NCBI GenBank assembly: GCA_964606415.1
Contig: CAZSGN010000010.1
Coordinates: 1 to 21,215, forward strand
DNA length: 21,215 nt
Origin: CAZSGN01 sp964606415
GTDB lineage: Bacteria > Bacteroidota > Bacteroidia > Bacteroidales > JBBRXJ01
Reading direction: 5' to 3'
The notes under the pieces were generated by a model. It saw nothing but the letters and a program-made list of their open reading frames with translations, was not told the DNA's origin and made no database searches. The position numbers and the translations under genes were made by a program. Positions 1-8,293 of the stretch are shown piece after piece. Within the stretch, counting starts at the first letter, position 1, and each line of letters starts with the position of its first letter.

Positions 1-2172
1 GATGCGCTTGGTCGTATAAACCGTGTCATCATCAGTATAATTATTAAATGTATGTGAGGGATTGATATTGCTGGTTGATCCCTGGTCGCCAAAAGACCAG
101 TTAAATTTAGATGAATCTATATTACCTGAAGATTGGTTCGTGTAATTGACTTTTAAGGGATGGCATCCAATGCTATCTGAAACATCAAAATCGGACGTAA
201 CTTCCGGATGAATCGTTATAGTACGTTTAAGTGTATCAGTACAATCATCTATATTGTAAACAATCATGGTGATTTCGTGCTCCTGGGCTGTATCAGTGTT
301 ATTGTTGTATGTATTGCTAAAGGTGGTGTCAAAAGAGACTGTATCCGGAAAGTTCCAGAAGACATTTTTATTTCCCAGGAACCACCTTACTTCTTGTGCT
401 TTCTCAATATCTGCACTGATATCAATTTCTACAGGAGCACATACCGTCGTTTTATCTACATTGAAATAGGCATTTACCGGATCAGAGATGCTTACAGTGA
501 CACTGGCCGAATCTTTTAAGTTACATGCACCTGAAACAATAACGGTGTACTGCGTGGTGCTTGGAGGCCAGACTTTAGGATTGGATGTGTAAGCATCATC
601 AATATATGTTTTTGGATTCCACTCATAGTCTGTTCCTCCTGTTGAAACAACCTGGACAGTATCGCCAAAACAACCTTTATAAAGTTTGGAGCCAGTTGCT
701 ACATTAAAGGCTTGTACTTCTATCTCATTGAAATCCGAGAAGTAACCAAACCTTGTTCCACCCGTCTGTGAACCATTAATAATGCCAAGATGAAAAACAT
801 CTTCTGTATTTGAAATGGTTGATTGGACATTGACAGGAACCTCTCCCGTGGTGAAAGGCCCTAAGCGTGCTGCAAGCCAGTTGTCACTCCCCGGGACAGC
901 CGTGAAATCTCCAGGCTGAATTAATGGGGTAGGGGCTCCATTCATTAAAAAAGCATCCTCTGCATCTTTACGAACCATTAAATTAAGATAAAAGCCCTGG
1001 CTTGTTGATCTTGAGAAACTGACGGTTGTTGAACCGGTACATACTTCTATGCCATTTTTGGCTATTGGGGGAAGAATGGCTTCTCCCATTTCACATCCAA
1101 AACCGGAGATCTGAAGTACATATGATGGGCTTTTGGTGCGGATATGAGTGTAATTCGTGGTAAGTTCATGCACATAAGTATCACCTTCATCCTGGGTATC
1201 AACAAAAACATTATTGATCCAGATGCTGTCATTGTCCTGGGTGCTGACGATAAACACTCTTTCCTGGATTGTTGAGCCGTCCTCATCTAATTTTCCTTTC
1301 ATGGCAATGTAAGCTGTTCCAATAACATCAGCGGGTATGGTTTGGTCACCAGCCAAATCATAACATCCACCTAATAAAGATTTCATAGAATCATCTTTTA
1401 GGGTGATGGCTACTTTATTACCCCCGGTTGTAACTTTTACTCCACTGAGATGATCTTCGGCTGCTCGTCCGACAATATCTGCCGGTTGCCATCCATTAGG
1501 CGGTTCTGTTCTCATTTCCGGAGTAGCTGAAAAAACTTCTCCTTTATCCAGGTTGACAGTAAAAGTGCCGGTGCCTCTGTTGAATATAGGAATGTCAGGG
1601 GAGCTAATGGTTAACTGGGTATTGTCCTGAGTAGCTACAACGTCAAAGGAGGAATAAGCCTGAACAGTCCAACTGCTACTGGTTTGATTATACATGCTTG
1701 TTTGGAAAGCTGTATAGAACTCGGTGCCTAATGAGTTGTTTCCTTTTAGTGCAAAAATATCCGGGTTATTGGGGTTACTTGATTCATAGTAAATTGTAAC
1801 AGGACTGGAAGCTGTGATATGAAAACCTTTATTGCTTTTAAAATCAACACCGTCAATATTGTCATAGGTGTTTTCAACTTCGGATAAAAGGTGGGTGAGA
1901 TTAACTTTCTGCGTGGTATTGGCTGGAATATTGAAGGTTGTGTCAGGAAAATCCGGATTGGCTGGTTGTTTAATGGTTACTGTTGATGCTAAATCTCCTG
2001 TCGTTATGTTATAAAATACAGGTTCTCCTCCGGGGGGATTATGGTCGTAAGTAACTTCGGGGGCAACAAACCAAAATTCGGTATCTGTCTGCCCAAAGCC
2101 TTGATTAACGAAAATCAGGAACAGAAAACAAATAATTAGTATTGTATTATTTATTTTTTTTATAATCAACAT
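1..2172 (-). CDS. Secreted IgGFc-binding-like/PKD-domain surface protein, C-terminus beyond the window
   Basis: This frame is open for 724 codons from ATG at 2172 to the left edge, with no stop, so the gene is partial. Residues 1-28 form a signal peptide (two Lys, a long Ile/Leu/Phe core, then FGQ before TDTEFWF). The start of the mature protein (TDTEFWFVAPE) and the later GFGCEMGEAILPP segment resemble the IgGFc-binding N-terminal domain, which is common in large Bacteroidota surface proteins. Ig/PKD-like modules follow from about residue 500. One near residue 655 has the PKD-type string FNWSFGDQG and continues to the edge. In this family the missing C-terminus usually holds more PKD repeats and a CHU_C or type A T9SS sorting domain; that part is inferred. 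The likely role is an exported, cell-surface adhesin-type protein with unknown ligand. It is divergent from another giant exported protein. An upstream ATG at 2180 is out of frame and stops within four codons, which supports the chosen start. Confidence 0.8.
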   Translation of the reverse strand, partial: MLIIKKINNTILIICFLFLIFVNQGFGQTDTEFWFVAPEVTYDHNPPGGEPVFYNITTGDLASTVTIKQPANPDFPDTTFNIPANTTQKVNLTHLLSEVENTYDNIDGVDFKSNKGFHITASSPVTIYYESSNPNNPDIFALKGNNSLGTEFYTAFQTSMYNQTSSSWTVQAYSSFDVVATQDNTQLTISSPDIPIFNRGTGTFTVNLDKGEVFSATPEMRTEPPNGWQPADIVGRAAEDHLSGVKVTTGGNKVAITLKDDSMKSLLGGCYDLAGDQTIPADVIGTAYIAMKGKLDEDGSTIQERVFIVSTQDNDSIWINNVFVDTQDEGDTYVHELTTNYTHIRTKSPSYVLQISGFGCEMGEAILPPIAKNGIEVCTGSTTVSFSRSTSQGFYLNLMVRKDAEDAFLMNGAPTPLIQPGDFTAVPGSDNWLAARLGPFTTGEVPVNVQSTISNTEDVFHLGIINGSQTGGTRFGYFSDFNEIEVQAFNVATGSKLYKGCFGDTVQVVSTGGTDYEWNPKTYIDDAYTSNPKVWPPSTTQYTVIVSGACNLKDSASVTVSISDPVNAYFNVDKTTVCAPVEIDISADIEKAQEVRWFLGNKNVFWNFPDTVSFDTTFSNTYNNNTDTAQEHEITMIVYNIDDCTDTLKRTITIHPEVTSDFDVSDSIGCHPLKVNYTNQSSGNIDSSKFNWSFGDQGSTSNINPSHTFNNYTDDDTVYTTKRI

Positions 2173-2321
2173 AATACCATTCTTGTAAATTATTTATGAT
2201 AAAATAAAAAGGTAACAATATTTCTTCACTTAACGTAAAAATATAAATAAATTTGAAAGAATTTTTTAAGAATTCGATAAATTGCTTTAATTATTAATGC
2301 TTCTTAATATACACTACAATC
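2173..2321. promoter_or_regulatory. Divergent intergenic promoter region between two giant secreted-protein genes
   Basis: This 149-bp, very AT-rich gap must hold the promoters of both flanking genes. For the rightward gene, TAAATTTG at 2248-2255 matches the Bacteroidota -7 consensus TAnnTTTG. TTTC at 2221-2224, 23 bp upstream, is a weak -33 candidate. The implied leader is about 60 nt. For the leftward gene only an imperfect box (TACCTTTT on the minus strand) is visible. No Shine-Dalgarno sequence precedes either ATG, as is usual in this phylum. Chance matches are frequent in DNA this AT-rich. Confidence 0.35.
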
Positions 2322-5300
2322 ATGAGATTAATTGGTATATTCATTTTTGCTTTTTTCATTGGTTTTTTTACACTTGCACAAGATACAGTTTTTTTAGAGA
2401 ATTTTGAAGGGACCTCTAAACCTTCAGGGTGGACAGAAGAGGCGACTGTTGCTGATTCGAGCCAGGGTGATAAGAAAATTGATTGGGAATATCAGAGTGG
2501 TGGAGATGAAGGGCATCCTTTTGAAGATGTAACTGGTGATAATAATGCCCTTTTCTGGTATGTGAGCTACAATGGTGAAGCAACCATGCTAATTACTCCC
2601 CCCATTGATCTTAAGAATAAGGTTAAACCGGAATTACGCTTTTTTCATGCCCAGGTCGATGATGGTGGTGATTATGACCGCTTAAAAGTATACTTTAAAA
2701 ATGGAATTGATTCAGCATGGAAACTTTTGCAGACTTATGATGAGCCTATAGGTAGTTGGCAATTAGATTCAATTCTTTTACCGGATAGTTTATTGACCAA
2801 AGATTGTTATATTGGTTTTGAAGCTATTACTGGTGCAGGCCATGGCGTTGTAATTGATAGTGTTGTTATTATGGAGAAAGAAGTAAAGGACAGGGAAGTT
2901 TCATCTTTGAGTGTATCGACTGCTTCTACAAAATTTATTCCTTCAGGTTACAGCAATATGCCAATTCTTAAAATAGATATTGATGTTACTGGTAATGCGG
3001 GGGATTTGTTTTTAGATTCACTTGTGGTGACATCACTGAATACCAGTGATGATGTTTTACAGCCTCAGGGGGTAAAGCTTTATTACACCGGAAAACAAAC
3101 TTTTAGGCAGGAGCAACCTGTTGGTGAAGGGGTTGACTTTTCAGACGGGAAGGCTGTTTTCAGTGGCCTTGGACAAGCATTGCAGACAGGGAATAATGTG
3201 ATTTGGGTTACTTATGATATTGAAACCGGGGATGAGACCATACATGGTAAAATAGCTGATGCCAGGATTGATGCACAGGCTATTAAAATAGGAGATAGCC
3301 TGTATCCTGCGCTGGAGGAGTCTCCTTCCGGGAGCCGGACCATTGCAGAATCGATATTTCTTGATGATTTTGAAGCTGATTTAGGCTGGGATATTCCGAC
3401 CGACACTACCAATGAATTTGAAATAGATACTGCCCGGGGACTAGGTGGTTCTGATGGAAATCCCGATCCTTCTATGGCATATAGTGGTTATCGTGTTTTA
3501 GGTACTGATATTACAGGTCTTAATGCCTGGCCAGGTGATTATGAGCCTTCTATTGGAATATCCAAGATGTATCAAGCTATTTCTCCAACGATTAATTGCC
3601 GGTATTATAAAGAAATTAAGTTAACTTTTCAACGATGGTTAAATGCTGGTTTTCTGGATCGTTGTTATATTGATATAAGTAATGATAATGGTGCTACATG
3701 GAATCAGATTTTTTCTTCAGGAACTTCGGTTACGGAAGATAAATGGTCAATTATAACTTATGATATTAACAGTTATGCCCGGAATAAATCCCAGGTTAAA
3801 ATTCGTTTTTCATTGGGGCCAACAACATCAGATGATAATTACAGTGGCTGGAATATTGATGATGTTGTAATTACGGGTGACTATATTACCAAAGATGTAG
3901 GAATTGGCCGTATTATTCAGCCTGTTGATGGTTGTGGGCATTCTGATACTGATTCTGTTAAGGTGGTGATTTATAATTACGGAGCCCAGAGTGTTAGTGG
4001 GGATATTCCTTTAAAATATGTTTTCCAAGGTGGGGTTACCAAAAGTGTAACGGACACATTTTCCGGAACGATTGAGGTTAATGATAGTGCGGTTTTTACT
4101 TTTGATGAAACTGTTGATTTGAGCAGTCCTTATTTTTATTCTACCAATGAATTTTTTGTAACAACCCTTTTGGATGGTGATGAGGATATTTATTCTGATA
4201 CACTGGGGAAAGCTTTGAAAGTTGTTCCGACAATTAAACCTCCATATTTTGAAGATTTTGAAAAAAATCATGGGTATTGGCAAGAAGTGGTTGGCAAAAC
4301 ATGGGATTATGGTAAACCCCAGGCAAGTTATATAAGCACTGCTGCGTCAGGAGATAATATTTGGGTGACTAACAGGCATGGAATTTATTATGATAATGAT
4401 TCTGTATTTATAGAAAGCCCGTGTTTTGATTTTTCGGAGATTAAAAACGCGATTGTTGAATTGAAATATATTTCAGAGACACAACATAAGCATGATGGTG
4501 CAGCCATGTATTATTCCATTGATGACGGGGTGACCTGGTCGTTAATTGATACGCATGGTTATGATTTTGAATGGCAATGGTACAATAATTTGGATACTGT
4601 CTATGCTTTGGGTTCTCATGGTTGGGATTCATTATCCGGCGGTTGGCAGAATGCAAAACAAATGCTTCCGGGGGCTCTGGCCTATCAGCCTAATGTGAAA
4701 TTCCGGTTTGGATTCCAGGCTGATACGCTTTTTACTGCCGAAGGTTTTGCTATCGACGACTTGCAGATTTATGAGGCTCCGCACGATGTTGGGGTTAGTG
4801 AAGTTATTGCTCCGGAAAGTGCTTGTGAATTGGATTTTTCTGAGTATGTGACGGTAGCTGTAAAAAATTATGGAATTGACACGGTTTTTAGTGGGGATAC
4901 GATAATTGTTGCTTATCAGGTAGGCGATTCAGAAGTGATTGATACGGTCGCTATTTCCAGAGATCTGCCAAATATGGGTATTCATGATACCATTCACTTA
5001 ACTTCATCCGAAGGTTTCTATATGTGGCAAGCCGGAACTTATGAGATCAACGCTTTTACGCTTCCTTTTAAACGTGAGGATGACATTTATGCAGATACTA
5101 TATACAATAATGATTCGGCTAAAACAAGTGTGGTTGTGCGAAAACCTTATGTGGAATTAGGAGCTGATATTTATTCTGCTTATCCTGATACTATCTTGCT
5201 GGATGGGTCTGCTGGAAAAGATATTGCTTATTATTGGGGGTATGTTGGGCAAACAGATACTTTGTCTCAGGACTCAATTTTTGATGTTCAAACCGGCGGA

Positions 5301-7334
5301 ACTTATAATGTGATCGCTTCAGATACTCTTTCTAATTGTGTAGCAAAAGATACACTGGATGTACATCAGTTATATCCCGATATATCAATTCCAAATATAT
5401 TACAGCCTAATTCAGCTTGTGAGCTTGGAGATAGTGTGCCATTAATCATGGAAATTAAAAATAATGGGACAGATACCATCAATGGAAATTATCAAATTGT
5501 AATAAGTTGTTATTTTGATAGCACCGATCTGATTCATGATACCTTGTTTATTGTTGATACTGTTCTACCTGATAGTTCATTCCAGTATGTTTTTGATTCA
5601 GTCTTCGATATGTCAGGTGTAAAGGAATATTCTTTTTCTTGTTATCTGGATACCATCCTTACTCCATATAAAGACGATGATACTGTTTCAAATGATAGTG
5701 CAATACATTATTTGGATGTGTGGGGGTATCCAACGTTTGATCTAAAACCGGATGATACCACTCATGTTGGATTTTCTTACCAGCTTAATGCTGCTGCGGG
5801 TGATACTTTATTGAAATCTTTTTCATGGGCAGATGGCTCTGCTGACTCTACGTTTCTTGTAGATTCACAGGGCACCGGTTATTATGCCGTGACGGTTGCT
5901 GATGTGCATGGATGCACTTCTGCTGATACTTCAAAGGTCAGACTGGTGATTCCGGATGTTGGGATCGCTCGCATAGATAAGCCAACCCGTTATTGTGGTG
6001 CAGTTGATCAGGATCAGCCAATGGTATCTGTCGGGAATTATGGGACAGATACTTTATGGAGCGGTGAAGAGATTCCTGTTACCCTTATTATTGATACCAT
6101 TAAATCATTGGAAGATACACTGGTCTTAAATGAGCGTTTTGAGCCCGGTGATTCCGTTATTTTTACTTTTTCTGATACTTTTAGTATCCCGCAGGTTGGT
6201 ACTTATCTTGTGACAGCTTATACCAATTTGTCTAAAGATTCTGTGCCTGTAAACGATACCCTGGACAGCCTGGCTTATTTGTATGAAATACCTGTGCTTG
6301 ATTTGGGCGAGGATACTATTGTTCGTGATGTTCCTTCTTATACTATTGCCCCGGATACGACATTTGATCGTTACATATGGCAAAATGGCGATACGGCACA
6401 AACATTTACAGTGACGGCTGCTGAAGCCCAGCCTGTTATGACCGCTTATTTGACTGTTACTGACTCTAATCAATGTTCGGTTGCTGATCAAAAACAAGTA
6501 AGTCTTTTGTTCAAAGATATTGCTGTTGATACGATATTATTGCCTGATACTGCTTGTTCGTTAGGAGAAGAGAAGGAGATTATTGTACGGTTGATCAATA
6601 AAGGAACTTATTCGCTTGGAACCGGGATTGATCTTTCGCTTGTTTATCGTTCTAACGGGGGTGCAATTGTTTCTGAAAATACAAATATTCCTACTTCAAT
6701 TTCCTATAATCAAACTTTTGATTATACCTTTGATCAACCACTTGACATGACCGGGAAGGGTGATTATCTCCTGGAAGCGTGGGTTACTATGGCAGAAGAT
6801 GCTGTTTCTTTGAACGATACAATGTTACACCCGGGTTATTTGTATGGACAACCCCAAATTAAATGGTCTTACAGTAATGATACTGTTGTTGTGGATATGC
6901 CTCACAACATATCATTAACAGAATCTTATGAATCTTATCTCTGGAGCACGGGTGATACAACAAGCAGTATCCAGATCAATGAAAAGGGATGGTATGCCGT
7001 AACGGTTACCGATACCAATCAATGCCTGGCTAACGATTCTACATTATTCTATTCGAGTAGTGTTGCTGAAATAGCGCTAAACAATAATTTGAATTATTCA
7101 GTTTTTCCTAATCCTGCTAATGAAGTTTTAAATATATGTTTTCATGCGAAAAGTAAAATTAGCGGAACATTAATGGTTGTTGATGAAATGGGGAGAACTG
7201 TTGAATCAGAGAATTTTTTATTCCAGGGAAAAAAATGTTTTGATTATTTGGTAGATGATTGGATTCCCGGAATTTATTACTCGGTGGTTGTTATTGAAGA
7301 TCAGCGGTATATTTCTGGTGTTCTGATTTATTAA
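2322..7334 (+). CDS. T9SS-exported multidomain protein with choice-of-anchor J and tandem CARDB-like modules (1670 aa)
   Basis: The product is a very large exported protein. Residues 1-20 are a signal peptide with likely cleavage near TLAQ. Three jelly-roll/choice-of-anchor-J (cleaved adhesin-like) domains are recognisable at about 22-185, 346-520 and 641-815; each opens with an F(L/E)(D/E)(D/N)FE string and ends with an IDDVVI or IDDLQI-type strand. Residues ~192-340 resemble the BNR-associated N-terminal domain (LQTGNNVIWVTYDI). CARDB-like modules start with D-(V/I)-(G/S/A)-(I/V) at residues 525, 822, 1020, 1212 and 1399. The last four are each coupled to an Ig-like unit carrying YxWxxG and YxVTVxD strings. 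Residues ~1590-1670 (YSVFPNPANE near 1592) are a type A T9SS sorting domain, so the protein should cross the outer membrane through the T9SS and be attached or released there. No catalytic domain is visible; an adhesive or scaffold role is inferred. A terminator follows closely. Confidence 0.9.
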   Translation: MRLIGIFIFAFFIGFFTLAQDTVFLENFEGTSKPSGWTEEATVADSSQGDKKIDWEYQSGGDEGHPFEDVTGDNNALFWYVSYNGEATMLITPPIDLKNKVKPELRFFHAQVDDGGDYDRLKVYFKNGIDSAWKLLQTYDEPIGSWQLDSILLPDSLLTKDCYIGFEAITGAGHGVVIDSVVIMEKEVKDREVSSLSVSTASTKFIPSGYSNMPILKIDIDVTGNAGDLFLDSLVVTSLNTSDDVLQPQGVKLYYTGKQTFRQEQPVGEGVDFSDGKAVFSGLGQALQTGNNVIWVTYDIETGDETIHGKIADARIDAQAIKIGDSLYPALEESPSGSRTIAESIFLDDFEADLGWDIPTDTTNEFEIDTARGLGGSDGNPDPSMAYSGYRVLGTDITGLNAWPGDYEPSIGISKMYQAISPTINCRYYKEIKLTFQRWLNAGFLDRCYIDISNDNGATWNQIFSSGTSVTEDKWSIITYDINSYARNKSQVKIRFSLGPTTSDDNYSGWNIDDVVITGDYITKDVGIGRIIQPVDGCGHSDTDSVKVVIYNYGAQSVSGDIPLKYVFQGGVTKSVTDTFSGTIEVNDSAVFTFDETVDLSSPYFYSTNEFFVTTLLDGDEDIYSDTLGKALKVVPTIKPPYFEDFEKNHGYWQEVVGKTWDYGKPQASYISTAASGDNIWVTNRHGIYYDNDSVFIESPCFDFSEIKNAIVELKYISETQHKHDGAAMYYSIDDGVTWSLIDTHGYDFEWQWYNNLDTVYALGSHGWDSLSGGWQNAKQMLPGALAYQPNVKFRFGFQADTLFTAEGFAIDDLQIYEAPHDVGVSEVIAPESACELDFSEYVTVAVKNYGIDTVFSGDTIIVAYQVGDSEVIDTVAISRDLPNMGIHDTIHLTSSEGFYMWQAGTYEINAFTLPFKREDDIYADTIYNNDSAKTSVVVRKPYVELGADIYSAYPDTILLDGSAGKDIAYYWGYVGQTDTLSQDSIFDVQTGGTYNVIASDTLSNCVAKDTLDVHQLYPDISIPNILQPNSACELGDSVPLIMEIKNNGTDTINGNYQIVISCYFDSTDLIHDTLFIVDTVLPDSSFQYVFDSVFDMSGVKEYSFSCYLDTILTPYKDDDTVSNDSAIHYLDVWGYPTFDLKPDDTTHVGFSYQLNAAAGDTLLKSFSWADGSADSTFLVDSQGTGYYAVTVADVHGCTSADTSKVRLVIPDVGIARIDKPTRYCGAVDQDQPMVSVGNYGTDTLWSGEEIPVTLIIDTIKSLEDTLVLNERFEPGDSVIFTFSDTFSIPQVGTYLVTAYTNLSKDSVPVNDTLDSLAYLYEIPVLDLGEDTIVRDVPSYTIAPDTTFDRYIWQNGDTAQTFTVTAAEAQPVMTAYLTVTDSNQCSVADQKQVSLLFKDIAVDTILLPDTACSLGEEKEIIVRLINKGTYSLGTGIDLSLVYRSNGGAIVSENTNIPTSISYNQTFDYTFDQPLDMTGKGDYLLEAWVTMAEDAVSLNDTMLHPGYLYGQPQIKWSYSNDTVVVDMPHNISLTESYESYLWSTGDTTSSIQINEKGWYAVTVTDTNQCLANDSTLFYSSSVAEIALNNNLNYSVFPNPANEVLNICFHAKSKISGTLMVVDEMGRTVESENFLFQGKKCFDYLVDDWIPGIYYSVVVIEDQRYISGVLIY
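4785..7060 (+). repeat. Four tandem CARDB/Ig-like coding modules inside the T9SS protein
   Basis: At the protein level, modules begin at residues 822, 1020, 1212 and 1399 with near-identical spacing (198, 192 and 187 residues). Each has a lead D-(V/I)-x-(I/V)-x-x-I-x-x-P, then a conserved Cys about five residues later, an N-x-G-T/I-D-T-like segment, and a closing Ig-like half with a second Cys (for example SNCVA, HGCTS, NQCSV). A fifth, more distant copy starts at residue 525 and is separated from the rest by a choice-of-anchor-J domain. The conserved Cys positions could be paired, but that is inference. At the DNA level the copies are well diverged, so this is an old duplication. Confidence 0.65.
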
Positions 7335-7382
7335 TTAGGTGTATAAACGTATATATTATTTTGAAAAAAACTTCTTATATTG

Positions 7383-7411
7383 TGCCCGGATTTTTGTCCG
7401 GGTATTTTTTT
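7383..7411 (+). terminator. Rho-independent terminator after the T9SS protein gene
   Basis: An 8-bp stem (7383-7390 with 7397-7404; core CCCGGA/TCCGGG plus one G-T and one T-A pair) encloses a 6-nt loop. A run of seven T (7405-7411) follows. It lies 49 bp after the stop codon and 31 bp before the next gene, so the large surface-protein gene appears to be its own transcription unit. Confidence 0.85.
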
Positions 7412-7442
7412 CTGTTTATTGTCTAATTAATTCTTTCTAAAC

Positions 7443-8015
7443 ATGGTAAAAACACAAGAAGGGGAGTTCTGGAAAGAACTTCCGTTTGATGAAGGGGCAT
7501 GTCAGAAGCGCTATGCTATATCTAATTATGGACGGCTTGTTAGTTTTATAAATGGGATCGAAGTAGATGGGCGAGAGTTGAAAGTACATAATCTAAAAGG
7601 ATATTCAATGATCACCAGTCGTTGCATAAGAAAAACGCACGCGGGTTATGTCCATAAACTTGTAGCAAAATTTTTCCTGGAAAAAGAAAGTGAGAATCAG
7701 GAATATGTGCTTCATAAAGATTTTGATAAAAGTAATAATTGTGCTGATAATCTTAAATTTGCTACAAAGGAAGAGATGTTTAAGCATAACGAGAAAAATC
7801 CTAATGTGATTAAAGCGCGCAGGGAGCAAAGAGGCAGACAAATGTACCAGGGGCATAAGCTAAATCAAACACAAGTTAAAAGGCTTAAAAAGAAAATTAT
7901 GGACCCCAACAGAAAAACTCGCTTGAAAATGATTGCTAAACAATTTGGTATTAGTGAAATGCAACTTTACCGGATAAAATCAGGGGAGAACTGGGGACAT
8001 GTTAACCCTGATTAA
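7443..8015 (+). CDS. Stand-alone NUMOD4/HNH-type endonuclease-like protein with C-terminal HTH
   Basis: The protein has 190 residues. Its N-terminus carries a NUMOD4-type motif: W10, then Y24-A-I-S-N-Y-G-R31. This motif is found in HNH homing endonucleases and in free-standing phage and Bacteroidota relatives. The middle fits an HNH_3-like fold: VHKLVAKFFL with H71, then H91 followed by D-K-S-N-N and NLKFAT (residues 91-108). A basic C-terminal part (~133-185) looks like a helix-turn-helix (LKMIAKQFGISEMQLYRIKSG). The expected activity would be sequence-specific DNA nicking or binding, but stand-alone members of this family are poorly characterised. No intron or intein surrounds it. It sits alone between a terminator and a 278-bp gap, so it may be a mobile or domesticated gene. 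Alternative: a DNA-binding regulator that has lost nuclease activity. Confidence 0.75.
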   Translation: MVKTQEGEFWKELPFDEGACQKRYAISNYGRLVSFINGIEVDGRELKVHNLKGYSMITSRCIRKTHAGYVHKLVAKFFLEKESENQEYVLHKDFDKSNNCADNLKFATKEEMFKHNEKNPNVIKARREQRGRQMYQGHKLNQTQVKRLKKKIMDPNRKTRLKMIAKQFGISEMQLYRIKSGENWGHVNPD

Positions 8016-8293
8016 TCGTATTGTATAATAGGTTGTTTGGTGTTTTCATGGTTTTACTAAATGATCATTCTTATTATGTTTTATTTTGAGTGTATTGTTA
8101 TTCCTGCCTTTATATGATTCTTATTTAATTGAATGCTCATATTTAAGTGTTAAATCGTATTTTGAGAAGAATTAATGGTCTTTCATTCGCGAATGCTGGC
8201 GGTCTTTTATTGCTTTTATCTGTATTTATTTTTATTTATGTAAATTCACATCATTATTATTTTTTTATTGCAATTATATTTTTGTTTATATAA
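8016..8293. other. AT-rich intergenic stretch with a 12-bp palindrome
   Basis: I see no plausible gene in these 278 bases. A perfect 12-bp palindrome, CATTCGCGAATG, lies at 8184-8195. It sits between two copies of GGTCTTT (8177-8183 and 8201-8207) and could be a regulator site for the radical SAM gene. TATTTTTG at 8277-8284 matches the Bacteroidota -7 consensus but would leave almost no leader before the ATG at 8294, so I do not rely on it. Confidence 0.35.

Noticed and set aside
208..519. Plus-strand open frames within 1-2172 and other antisense frames inside the large genes.
   Set aside because: They lie opposite long continuous coding frames with recognisable domains and show no signal or domain of their own.
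8277..8284. Exact TAnnTTTG box directly before the radical SAM start codon.
   Set aside because: It would put transcription start almost on the ATG and has no -33 partner; such matches are common by chance in AT-rich DNA.
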